Positions 48,075 through 55,649 of a stretch of 64,000 nt of DNA are shown here, in pieces. The translations under genes were made by a program, and so were the position numbers. This DNA comes from Pseudosulfitobacter sp. DSM 107133 (GTDB lineage Bacteria > Pseudomonadota > Alphaproteobacteria > Rhodobacterales > Rhodobacteraceae): assembly GCF_022788695.1 (NCBI RefSeq), contig NZ_CP085155.1, positions 62,001 to 126,000 of the forward strand. The letters are read 5' to 3'. The notes under the pieces were generated by a model that searched no databases, was not told the DNA's origin, and saw only the letters and a list, made by a program, of their open reading frames with translations. Numbering within the stretch: the stretch's first letter is position 1; the number at the start of each line of letters is the position of its first letter.

Positions 48075-49445
48075 ATGGCTATGGTTCAGTACGACCTGCG
48101 GCCCGTTGCGAAAGGAATTTCTGTCGTGTCCCATGTGTTCCCCCGACATACCAAGGCGCTTCCGCCAACCGTTTCTCACGGACAGGGCGTGTACCTGTAT
48201 GACACTGATGGCAAAGCCTATTTTGATGGGTCGGGCGGGGCTGCCGTGTCTTGTCTGGGGCATGGCGATCCCGAGGTGACAGCGGCCATCAAGGCGCAGT
48301 TGGATTCGGTCGCATTTGCCCACACCAGCTTTTTCACCTCCTCCCCTGCCGAGGCGCTGGCGGACAAGCTGGTCGCCCACGCGCCCGAGGGGATCGACCG
48401 TGTGTATTTCGTTTCGGGCGGGTCCGAAGCGGTCGAGGCCGCGCTGAAACTGGCGCGGCAGTATTTCGTCGAGATCGGCCAACCCCAGCGCCGCCATGTG
48501 ATTGCGCGGCGGCAAAGCTATCATGGGAACACTCTGTTCGCGCTGGCCACGGGCGGCAATGCATGGCGGCGCGCACCCTTTGCGCCGCTGATGGTCGAAA
48601 CCTCGCATATCGCGCCGTGCTATGCCTATCGCGGGCAAAAGGATGGCGAGAGCGCCGAGGACTATGGCCTGCGGTCCGCCAACGAGCTTGAGGCCGAGAT
48701 TTTGCGGCTGGGGGCGGACACGGTCTTTGCCTTTGTGGCCGAACCCGTGGTGGGGGCAACGGCAGGCGCGGTGCCGCCGGTGCCGGGGTATTTCAAACGT
48801 ATCCGCGAGATTTGCGATCAATACGGCGTGCTGCTGATCCTGGACGAAGTCATGTGTGGCATGGGCCGCACCGGCACGTTGTTCGCCTGTGAACAAGAGG
48901 ACGTGCGCCCGGATATCATCACAATCGCCAAGGGGCTGGGCGCGGGTTATCAACCCATTGGGGCGATGTTGTGTTCGGGCACCATTTACAAAGCCATCGA
49001 AGACGGCAGCGGATTTTTCCAGCACGGACACACCTATGTCGGCCATCCCGTCGCCTGTGCGGCTGCGCTGGCGGTTCTGAGCAAACTGACCGATGGCGGT
49101 CTGACCGCACGCGCAGCCGAAATGGGCACGCGGTTGCAGACGGCTCTGGAACAGGCCTTTGGCCAGCATCCCAACGTGGGTGATATACGCGGAAGGGGCT
49201 TGTTTCGCGGCATCGAGTTCGTGATCGACCGTGATACCAAAGACCCGTTCCCGCCCGAACGCGCCCTGCACAAGGCGCTGAAAAAGGCGACGTTCGAGGC
49301 GGGGCTGATCTGTTATCCGATGGGGGGCACCATCGACGGGCAGCACGGCGATCACATATTGCTGGCCCCTCCGTTCATCCTGGACGACAGCCATATCGAC
49401 GAGATCGTGCGCAAGCTTGGGACAGCCATCGACGCGGTTCTGTAA
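48075..49445 (+). CDS. Class III PLP-dependent aminotransferase
   Basis: This 456-residue enzyme of the omega/ornithine-type aminotransferase family has S-G-G-S-E-A-V-E-A-A-L-K-L-A for phosphate binding, the Y-H-G-N-T-L region, L-I-L-D-E-V-M-C-G-M-G-R-T-G with the PLP-pairing Asp, and the Schiff-base lysine in I-T-I-A-K-G-L-G-A-G-Y-Q-P-I. All key positions look intact. An alternative ATG lies two codons inside. It is divergent from the TAXI transporter genes across a 208-nt gap, so the transported compound may be related to its amine or keto-acid substrate, but this is inference. Confidence 0.9.
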   Translation: MAMVQYDLRPVAKGISVVSHVFPRHTKALPPTVSHGQGVYLYDTDGKAYFDGSGGAAVSCLGHGDPEVTAAIKAQLDSVAFAHTSFFTSSPAEALADKLVAHAPEGIDRVYFVSGGSEAVEAALKLARQYFVEIGQPQRRHVIARRQSYHGNTLFALATGGNAWRRAPFAPLMVETSHIAPCYAYRGQKDGESAEDYGLRSANELEAEILRLGADTVFAFVAEPVVGATAGAVPPVPGYFKRIREICDQYGVLLILDEVMCGMGRTGTLFACEQEDVRPDIITIAKGLGAGYQPIGAMLCSGTIYKAIEDGSGFFQHGHTYVGHPVACAAALAVLSKLTDGGLTARAAEMGTRLQTALEQAFGQHPNVGDIRGRGLFRGIEFVIDRDTKDPFPPERALHKALKKATFEAGLICYPMGGTIDGQHGDHILLAPPFILDDSHIDEIVRKLGTAIDAVL

Positions 49446-49854
49446 ACGCTTCTGACCGGTTGTGACTGAAGGCGCCGGTCGAACATTTCGCGCGCGCGGC
49501 GTCAAAGGACCTGGGTGCGCGGTATCCCGGTGACAGCAATCGGAGGAGGTCGGTGACGGGGCGGTGTTTGGCGTCTGACCCGCAGGTCCTGTCGGTGGCG
49601 CGTCATGTCCGGCGGCAGGGCTTTATCGACCGGCTGCCGCAGGACCTCCGTCTTTTCATGTTCTTGCCGTTCGCGCATTCCGATGCAGGTTTCTCGGACG
49701 CCCCGCGCGACGTTTGGGTGACGCGGATCGTTGCCTGACGCAGAAGAAGCGCTCAAGCGGGAAATCGCGGGATTGGCCTTGGCGTGTGGCCGCGTTTCCA
49801 TTTCCAGGTCAGTTGATGACGTGAAGGTCAAAGTCATCTGACGTTCGACCGCGG
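49446..49854. other. 409-nt gap without an intact gene
   Basis: This stretch separates the aminotransferase from the converging hpaR gene. I find no intact gene in it. Its middle part carries a DUF924-like gene remnant at about 49529-49738. A 6-bp inverted repeat (GACCGG and CCGGTC) just after the aminotransferase stop might act as a weak terminator. The remaining sequence shows nothing I recognise. Confidence 0.6.
49529..49738 (+). pseudogene. Remnant of a DUF924 family gene
   Basis: The plus-strand frame ending at 49738 contains R-C-L-A-S-D-P-Q-V-L-S-V-A-R, then G-F-I-D-R-L-P-Q-D-L-R-L-F-M-F-L-P-F-A-H-S. This matches the DUF924 pattern, where a short R-x-F-A-x-D-P-x-A block is followed by L-P-x-E-x-R-L-F-x-Y-L-P-F-x-H-S. 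DUF924 proteins are usually about 180 residues. Here only the central 45 or so residues are recognisable, followed by unrelated sequence to the stop. No plausible start or ribosome binding site is present, so this is a fragment and not a gene. Confidence 0.5.
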
Positions 49855-50310
49855 CTATTCGTCGGCGGCCATTTCTGCGATCAGCCCCTCAAGCTCGTCG
49901 ATCAGCGTATCAATACGCTCTCGTCCGACCTTGGCTTCGATGTTGGCGTAGATCTGCGCGCTTTGCGGTGCGACGAGGTTCATAAACGCAATGCCTTCGG
50001 TCGTAAGGCAAAGGATCGAGCGGCGACCGTCAAAGGGATCGCGGCTGACCTTTATCAGTCCGCGCGTTTCCAGTGCCTTGCTGATGCGCGACAGGGAGGG
50101 CGCAAGGATGCAGGCGCGCGCTGCCAGTTCACCGGCATCAATACTCTCGATGTCAAAGAGGATGCGCAGGACGCGCCACTGCTGTTCCGTGACATCATTG
50201 GCCAGCAGCATGGGCCGGAAATGCTGCATCAAAAGTTCACGGGTACGCAATAATGCGATCGGAAGCGATCGAGTCGTCCACTTGGGATCAGACCAACGTT
50301 TTCTGCGCAT
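49855..50310 (-). CDS. hpaR: HpaR-type MarR family regulator of homoprotocatechuate degradation
   Basis: With the start at 50310 the protein has 151 residues, the usual HpaR size; in-frame starts at 50343 and 50370 would add 11 or 20 residues. The HpaR hallmarks are strong: R-S-L-P-I-A-L-L-R-T-R-E, M-Q-H-F-R-P-M-L, L/V-T-E-Q-Q-W-R-V-L-R-I-L, A-C-I-L-A-P-S-L-S-R-I with the recognition helix, and D-x-R-R-S-I-L-C in the wing. HpaR represses hpa meta-cleavage genes until the aromatic inducer binds. It is separated from the hpa operon by 6.7 kb, yet both places share the same operator-like palindrome. Confidence 0.88.
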   Translation of the reverse strand: MRRKRWSDPKWTTRSLPIALLRTRELLMQHFRPMLLANDVTEQQWRVLRILFDIESIDAGELAARACILAPSLSRISKALETRGLIKVSRDPFDGRRSILCLTTEGIAFMNLVAPQSAQIYANIEAKVGRERIDTLIDELEGLIAEMAADE

Positions 50311-50372
50311 TTCCTGCCCGGCCAAAAGAAATTTTCCTGTCATCGATGTTGCCCCGACAATGTGCTTCACGA

Positions 50373-50411
50373 GTTAACAATTGACAAGAGTCATTAAATT
50401 TAACAAGTTAA
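50373..50411 (+). promoter_or_regulatory. Promoter/operator region between hpaR and the TctC remnant
   Basis: TTGACA (50381-50386) is followed after exactly 14 nt by TAACAAGTTA (50401-50410), within the near-perfect TTAAC-AA-GTTAA. A GTTAAC palindrome (50373-50378) lies just before the -35 box. The first 12 bases, TTGACAAGAGTC, are identical to the hpaF promoter, and the spacing to the palindrome is the same. It points toward the TctC-like gene and lies upstream of hpaR on the other strand, so it may also mediate autoregulation. Confidence 0.7.
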
Positions 50412-50466
50412 TTGTGCGACCAAAGATTCGCTTAAATGAACAAAACAACGATAACGGAAGGTTACT

Positions 50467-51246
50467 TTGGCTATGTTCTTGCGCATCGCCTGTGCCCTTG
50501 CGCTTGCCGCCGCTCCGGCTGTCGCACTTGCCGAATACCCCGAAAAACCCGTTAACTTCATCATTCCGTTCCCTCCGGGCGATCTGGAAGATGTTCTGAC
50601 ACGGATGATTGCCGAGGATTTTCAGGAAGAGTACGGGGTTGCCGCAGCGGTCATCAACCGCCCCTCTGACAGTGGACCGTTTCCCGGTGCCGTCCAGATG
50701 ACCACGGCTGCGGCTGATGGCTATATGATCGGTTCATTCGTTGTCGACATTCCCGTGGTGGGTCCGCAGCTTGGTATTCCCGCGCTTGACCCCAGCCCGT
50801 TCGAGCCGCTGGGCATTTTCCTGACCTATCCCTTTGTGATCGCCACATCAGCCGATGCTCTGGACTGTAACGCGCTGGCTTCGGGCGATTTTGATGTGAT
50901 CAACACCACGATCCAGCAAATCCTTGCTTGTCTGGACAGCGTCAAGATCCTCGCAAGCGTGACAGAGGCGCCGATTGCCATCGCGCCCGATGCGCCAACG
51001 CTGGGTTCCATCGCACCAGAGCTCGACATTTCGCTGTGGAACGGTCTGTTTGTCCTGAAAGACACCCCCGCCGATGTGCGTGAAAAGATCATTGCGGTTG
51101 CGCGCAAGACATGGAATCTCAAGGGCCGTTGCGACGGTTTCCGCTATCTCAGTTTCATCAGTTCTTCCCTGAAGGCTTCGGTTGGTGTGCGCCATCCCAG
51201 GCTCTTTGTATCAGGGGTAGAGTTCTACGATGGCAGGGCAATTTGA
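50467..51246 (+). pseudogene. Damaged TctC-type tripartite tricarboxylate transporter binding protein
   Basis: The readable product has 259 residues, against about 320 for the family. A good signal peptide, Y-P-E-K-P-V-N-F-I-I-P-F-P-P-G-D and N-R-P show the TctC/Bug fold. After I-A-T-S-A-D-A-L the frame jumps to D-C-N-A-L-A-S-G-D-F-D-V, which belongs well downstream in TctC proteins, so about 50 residues appear deleted in frame. After K-I-I-A-V-A-R-K-T the remaining residues no longer look like TctC, which suggests a frameshift. The TTG at 50467 has a GGAAGG site 5 nt upstream; an ATG lies at 50473. No TctA or TctB genes follow. A shortened working protein cannot be excluded. Confidence 0.68.
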
Positions 51247-51263
51247 ATACCGCAGGAGACAAG

Positions 51264-52553
51264 ATGACACGTACCGTTCCCGAACTGATGGAAGCCCGCA
51301 AACGCCTTTTGGGCCCCGGCGTTTCGACCTTTTACGACGATCCCGTCCATATCGTGAAGGGCGAAGGTGTCTGGCTGTGGGATGCTGACGGGCGCAAATA
51401 TCTGGATTGCTATAACAACGTACCGCATGTCGGGCACTGCAATCCGCGTGTGGTCGAGGCGATCTGTCAACAGGCGGGGACGTTGAACACCCACACACGT
51501 TACCTGCACGACGGCATTCTGGACTATGTCGAAAAGCTGACGGGAACGATGGGGGCCGGGCTGGACACGGCCATTCTGACCTGCACAGGGTCAGAGGCCA
51601 ACGACATCGCGCTGCGCATGGCCGAGGCCATGACCGGCAAGCGGGGCATTATCTCCACCGATGCCACCTATCACGGCAACACCTCGCTGGTCAGCCAGCT
51701 GAGCAAAAGCAACCCGCCCACGGTCGGATTTGGGCTGGAGCAGTATTTCCGTTTCGTCGAAGCGCCCGACAGCTATCGTGCGCCCGACCCGGATGGCACG
51801 CTGTTTGCCGATGCGGTGGCCGAACAGATCGCGGAACACGAAAAATCCGGTGTCGGCTTTGCCGCGCTGCTGATCTGCCCGTATTTCCTGAACGAAGGGT
51901 TTCCCGACAACGCGGATGGCTGGCTGAAGCCGGTCGCAGAAGTCGTGCGCAAGGCCGGCGGGCTGCTGATTTGTGACGAGGTGCAGTCGGGCTTTGGCCG
52001 CACCGGCACCCACATGTGGGCGCATCAAAAGATGGGCGTTGTTCCCGACGTGATGACGTTGGGCAAGCCGATGGCCAACGGGCACCCGGTGGGCGGCGTT
52101 GTGACCCGCACCGAGATTCTGGCGGCGTTCCGGGGTGGATACCGGTATTTCAACACCTTTGGCGGCAACCCTGTGTCCTGCGCGGCCGCGATGGCCGTTT
52201 TGCAAGAGATCGAAGACAAGCAACTGGTCGCCAATGCCAGAACCGTCGGGAACCATGCCCGCAAACGTCTGTCTGCGTTGAAAGAGAAATACGAGGTCAT
52301 CGGAGACGTGCGCGGTTCGGGCCTGATCTTCGGGGCCGAAATGGTTCTTGATCGCGACAGCAAGGAACCCGCGACCGAATTTACCGATCGCGTCATCAAC
52401 GCGATGCGCCATCGCGGGATCATCCATTCCAAGCTTGGCCGTCACAAGAACACGCTGAAAATCCGCCCCCCCATGCCGTTTTCAATCGAGAATGCAGACC
52501 TGTTGTTTGACACGCTCGACGAGGTTCTGGCCCAAACGCCGGTGACAGTATGA
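51264..52553 (+). CDS. Class III aminotransferase-like PLP enzyme, possible phospho-lyase
   Basis: The ATG at 51264 has an AGGAG site 5 nt upstream and gives 429 residues. PLP motifs are intact: C-T-G-S-E-A-N-D-I-A-L-R, T-Y-H-G-N-T-S, L-I-C-D-E-V-Q-S-G-F-G-R-T-G and the lysine in M-T-L-G-K-P-M-A-N-G-H-P-V-G. The G-K-P-M-x-N-G-H-P form is typical of the subgroup containing ethanolamine-phosphate and 5-phosphohydroxylysine phospho-lyases. The next gene, overlapping by four bases, encodes an APH-type kinase, matching the kinase/phospho-lyase pairing of hydroxylysine breakdown. Function on a phosphorylated amino alcohol is therefore likely but unproven; a plain transaminase remains possible. Confidence 0.88.
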   Translation: MTRTVPELMEARKRLLGPGVSTFYDDPVHIVKGEGVWLWDADGRKYLDCYNNVPHVGHCNPRVVEAICQQAGTLNTHTRYLHDGILDYVEKLTGTMGAGLDTAILTCTGSEANDIALRMAEAMTGKRGIISTDATYHGNTSLVSQLSKSNPPTVGFGLEQYFRFVEAPDSYRAPDPDGTLFADAVAEQIAEHEKSGVGFAALLICPYFLNEGFPDNADGWLKPVAEVVRKAGGLLICDEVQSGFGRTGTHMWAHQKMGVVPDVMTLGKPMANGHPVGGVVTRTEILAAFRGGYRYFNTFGGNPVSCAAAMAVLQEIEDKQLVANARTVGNHARKRLSALKEKYEVIGDVRGSGLIFGAEMVLDRDSKEPATEFTDRVINAMRHRGIIHSKLGRHKNTLKIRPPMPFSIENADLLFDTLDEVLAQTPVTV

Positions 52554-53482
52554 ATGCCACCGTCGAGAAAGCTCTTGGGTTTTGGGGGTTGGACGGCGCG
52601 GATTGGCAGCTGATTGCGGCGCGTGAAAATCAGGTATTTCGCGTCGAAGGCAGGACCGGGCCGGTTGCCCTGCGCCTGCACAGGGTCAACTATCGCTCTG
52701 ATGACGAACTGCGCTCGGAATTGCAGTGGATGGCGGCGGTTGCGGCAGGGGGGCTGCATGTGCCCGAACCTGTCCGCGCGACCGATGGCAGCTTTTTGCA
52801 TGTGATCGACGGCGTTCAGGTTGATGTGCTGGGCTGGCTGACCGGCCGCCCTGTCGGAACGACAGCAACGCCGCTGGATGTGGCCGACCGCACCGGCCTG
52901 TTTCACGCTATCGGGCGCGAAATGGCGCGGCTGCATCAGGTCAGCGACGCCTGGACACTGCCGCCCGACTTTACCCGCTGCCGGTGGGACCGTGACGGGC
53001 TTGTGGGTGACGCTCCGGTCTGGGGACGGTTCTGGGACAACCCCGCGTTGTCACAGGATGACCGCGCGCTGTTCACCCGTTTGCGCGCGCAGGCCGATGA
53101 CGTTCTGGCCAACCAATCGGCCGGTCTGGACCACGGGCTGATCCATGCGGATCTGGTGCGCGAAAACCTGATGATCGACGGCGCGCGGATTCAGCTGATA
53201 GATTTCGACGATGGCGGATACGGCTATCGCCAGTTCGACATTGCCACCACGTTGCTGAAGAACATGCAGGAACCCGACTATGTCGACCTGCGTACCGCGC
53301 TGATTGACGGCTATCTGTCGGTCCGGCCAATCGACCTGACCACGCTGGATCTGTTCCTGGTGTTGCGCGCCGCCACCTATGTCGGCTGGATCATCACACG
53401 CATGGATGAAGACGGGGCGGCAGACCGCTGCGCGCGCTATGCCGCCCTGACGCGGCAATTGGCACAAGATTATCTCGCGTAG
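52550..53482 (+). CDS. APH-type phosphotransferase (hydroxylysine kinase-like)
   Basis: This 310-residue cytosolic kinase has the aminoglycoside-phosphotransferase fold. The catalytic loop is H-A-D-L-V-R-E-N-L-M, where D is the general base and N a metal ligand. The metal-binding motif is I-D-F-D-D-G-G-Y-G-Y-R. The nucleotide-binding N-lobe has E-N-Q-V-F-R-V and V-A-L-R-L-H-R. Homologues phosphorylate small amino alcohols, choline or homoserine. The ATGA overlap with the PLP enzyme gene suggests that this kinase makes the phosphorylated substrate which the PLP enzyme then splits or transaminates. It is unlikely to be an antibiotic-resistance gene. Confidence 0.88.
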   Translation: MNATVEKALGFWGLDGADWQLIAARENQVFRVEGRTGPVALRLHRVNYRSDDELRSELQWMAAVAAGGLHVPEPVRATDGSFLHVIDGVQVDVLGWLTGRPVGTTATPLDVADRTGLFHAIGREMARLHQVSDAWTLPPDFTRCRWDRDGLVGDAPVWGRFWDNPALSQDDRALFTRLRAQADDVLANQSAGLDHGLIHADLVRENLMIDGARIQLIDFDDGGYGYRQFDIATTLLKNMQEPDYVDLRTALIDGYLSVRPIDLTTLDLFLVLRAATYVGWIITRMDEDGAADRCARYAALTRQLAQDYLA

Positions 53483-53536
53483 GCGATCCTGTCGGGCCTG
53501 CGTGATGCACGTTTTTGACCTTCGAAAGGATAGACA

Positions 53537-53760
53537 ATGAACGCGCCCAAAGATTCCAATTTCATCAAAGCCAACAACGCTATGGCTGGCATCCCATGTC
53601 CCACCCCGGCGACATGAAAAAGAACCCGCCGCGCATGGGTCAACGGGATGAACAAATCCGCCGCCTGTACGAACCGATGCTGCCGGGCTGGCACCATCTG
53701 CCTGCGCCCTACACCTATCGGAACGAATTCGGCACCGACGATCCCGCCAGCCCGATTTGA
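53537..53760 (+). pseudogene. Remnant of a class III aminotransferase gene
   Basis: An ATG at 53537, with a GAAAGG site upstream, opens a start typical of this family (M-N-A-P-K-D-S-N-F-I-K-A-N-N) but soon runs into a stop. Shifting by one base near 53578 continues with Y-G-W-H-P-M-S-H-P-G-D-M-K-K-N-P-P, a classic N-terminal aminotransferase segment. This is then joined to R-L-Y-E-P-M-L-P-G-W-H-H-L-P-A-P-Y-T-Y-R-N, which lies around residue 170 in intact enzymes, and ends at a stop. The gene thus has one frameshift, a large deletion and no catalytic part. It lies directly upstream of the TpsB region. Confidence 0.65.
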
Positions 53761-53912
53761 AAATCTGCCACAGTTATTGCGATAGAGCGGCCAGTTTTCA
53801 GAAAACCCTTGCAGTGGGGACGGGGCAGGGGGTTAGACTGGTGACATGTGTTTTTATGGCATGTTCGTTTGTTTTGTACTCTTTTTTCGAAGTCTTTTCT
53901 GGAGTGCGCCTA
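53761..53912 (+). promoter_or_regulatory. T-rich leader before the two-partner secretion operon
   Basis: This 152-nt stretch lies between the aminotransferase remnant and the chosen tpsB start. It contains a TTGCAG box near 53808 and a strongly T-rich tract at about 53860-53900. It is the only place for a promoter of the tpsB-tpsA-caspase operon, but no clear -10 hexamer stands out. Confidence 0.35.
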
Positions 53913-55649
53913 ATGGTGATTAAGATCATGCGCTTGAAGTCCGCCGCCTTGCTGATGTGGGGCGTCCTTGTTCTGGTGAGCGCAGGGGCCGTCCCCGGTG
54001 CCGCACAGGACAGCGGCACAGCAAGCAGTGTTACACCGGAAAGTTTTCAGCCGCCGCTGCAAAAGCTGGGCGGAGCGTTGGTGTTTTCCGGCGCGACGGG
54101 CACGCGGGCTCCGGCGGGCGCCGAGCAGATCGGCATTACCCTGTCGGGTGTAAACCTGTCGGGCGGATTGCCGCAAATGGCCGCCGCCAACGCGGCGTTC
54201 GAGGCCCGGCTGACGCGCGGGCGCGTGGCGGTGTCGGAGCTGTTCAACGCCGTGGGCACACTGGAAGAAGCCTATGCCAATGCGGGCTATGTGCTGGCGC
54301 GCGTGGTGCTGCCGCAGCAAAGCCTGCGCGATGGTGGTGTGCTGAAAGTCACAGTCGTTAATGGCTTTGTCGAACAGGTTGAACAAGGCAATGCCAAACC
54401 GCAGGTACAGGCCCGGCTGGACGCGCTGACGGCGCCTTTGGTGGGGCGGCCGGGGCTGACGCTGGCTGAAATTGAACGGCAGCTGTTGCTGGCGGGCGAC
54501 ACGGCGGGCGTGGCTTTGGGATCTTCGCTGGGTGCGGGACAGCAAGCGGGCGGTACGGTGCTGAGACTTGATCCCGAATACAAGCAGGTCACCGGCTTTG
54601 TCGGATTTGACAACGCAAACGCCGACGAACTGGGACCAGAGACATTTAACGCAGGGGTCGAGCTGAACAGCCCGTTCAGCTATGGCGAAACCTTCTATTT
54701 GCGGGGTTCGGGGGCCGCGCAGGACTTGCTGAGCAGCAATCCGCGTTACCGCGTCATTGCGGGTGGTGTGGTTGTGCCCATCGGAATTTCCGGGCTGGCG
54801 TTCAATGCCGAATTCACCACAAGCGATACCACCCCCGATAACGCTGCGGCCCCGACACGGTCGAATTTTGACCGCCAGTCACTGCGTCTGATCTATCCTT
54901 TCATTCGCTCACGCCAGCTGAACGTTTCGACGCAGTTCTCGATTGATCGCCAGCAGGACGAACAGGCGTTGTTTACCGCCGCAGGGCTGACGCCAATCTA
55001 CGAAGACAGCACGACCGTGCTGCGTTTTGGCGGCAACGTGAACTATCTGCATGATGACGGGGCTGTTACAGATGTGGGTGCGGTTTTGTCGCGCGGAGTC
55101 GATGCCTGGGGCGCGCGCAGCTTTGCGGACGCGGGCGCCGGAACGCCGTTGTCACGGCAGGGGGCCGATGCCGAGTTCACCAAACTCAGCCTGTCGGCGT
55201 TCCACCAACGCAATCTGTCCCAGCGTGTCTCGCTGTCCGTAACGGCGCGCGCGCAATTTTCCTTTGGTGATCCGCTTGTCACGTCCGAGCGTTTCGGACT
55301 GGCAGGAGCGCGCGAACTCTCCGGCTTTGACAGTGGCACCCTGCGTGGCGACAGCGGCTGGATGATCCGCGCCGAGGTGGCGCACCGCTCTGATGTGCAG
55401 GTCGCGAACACCCCTCTTATTCTTAGCCCGTATGCCTTTGTCGCGGCGGGCAGTGTTTCTATTGAACAACCAACTGCCGTGGAGGTCCGCAAAGAGAATG
55501 CGCAGTCCTACGGCATCGGTCTGGATATTTTTCCACAGACCACATCTCAATTTAGATCAAGTAGTTTGAGGATCGAATTGGCCAAGGGAGAACGGGACAA
55601 TGGTTCGGATAACACGCGTTTCAGCATTTCGGGTAATTTCCGCTTCTGA
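53913..55649 (+). CDS. TpsB outer-membrane transporter (ShlB/FhaC/HecB family)
   Basis: The frame is open from 53757, but the ATG at 53913, with GGAG 8 nt upstream, puts a proper signal peptide at the N-terminus (A-L-L-M-W-G-V-L-V-L-V-S-A-G-A, cut near A-A-Q-D). This gives 578 residues. A POTRA domain follows, with L-E-E-A-Y-A-N-A-G-Y-V-L-A-R-V and G-G-V-L-K-V-T-V-V-N-G. The rest is a 16-strand-type beta-barrel region with R-F-G-L-A-G-A-R-E-L-S-G-F and the terminal aromatic S-G-N-F-R-F expected for BAM insertion. It should export the TpsA protein encoded next, whose start lies inside its 3' end (50-nt overlap). Confidence 0.92.
   Translation: MVIKIMRLKSAALLMWGVLVLVSAGAVPGAAQDSGTASSVTPESFQPPLQKLGGALVFSGATGTRAPAGAEQIGITLSGVNLSGGLPQMAAANAAFEARLTRGRVAVSELFNAVGTLEEAYANAGYVLARVVLPQQSLRDGGVLKVTVVNGFVEQVEQGNAKPQVQARLDALTAPLVGRPGLTLAEIERQLLLAGDTAGVALGSSLGAGQQAGGTVLRLDPEYKQVTGFVGFDNANADELGPETFNAGVELNSPFSYGETFYLRGSGAAQDLLSSNPRYRVIAGGVVVPIGISGLAFNAEFTTSDTTPDNAAAPTRSNFDRQSLRLIYPFIRSRQLNVSTQFSIDRQQDEQALFTAAGLTPIYEDSTTVLRFGGNVNYLHDDGAVTDVGAVLSRGVDAWGARSFADAGAGTPLSRQGADAEFTKLSLSAFHQRNLSQRVSLSVTARAQFSFGDPLVTSERFGLAGARELSGFDSGTLRGDSGWMIRAEVAHRSDVQVANTPLILSPYAFVAAGSVSIEQPTAVEVRKENAQSYGIGLDIFPQTTSQFRSSSLRIELAKGERDNGSDNTRFSISGNFRF

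Noticed and set aside
47880..49505. Minus-strand open frame of 541 codons opposite the class III aminotransferase
   Set aside because: The plus strand carries intact PLP motifs; the antisense product shows none of its own.
51111..51263. Longer N-terminus for the PLP enzyme starting at 51111
   Set aside because: The extra residues overlap the TctC remnant and do not resemble the family; the ATG at 51264 has a good AGGAG site and a normal start.
52550..53482. Aminoglycoside resistance kinase
   Set aside because: The APH fold is shared by many metabolic kinases, and its coupling with a PLP enzyme favours an amino-alcohol substrate.
53757..53912. Longer N-terminus for TpsB from 53757
   Set aside because: It would bury the signal peptide behind about 50 residues; the ATG at 53913 has a suitable ribosome binding site and gives a standard export signal.
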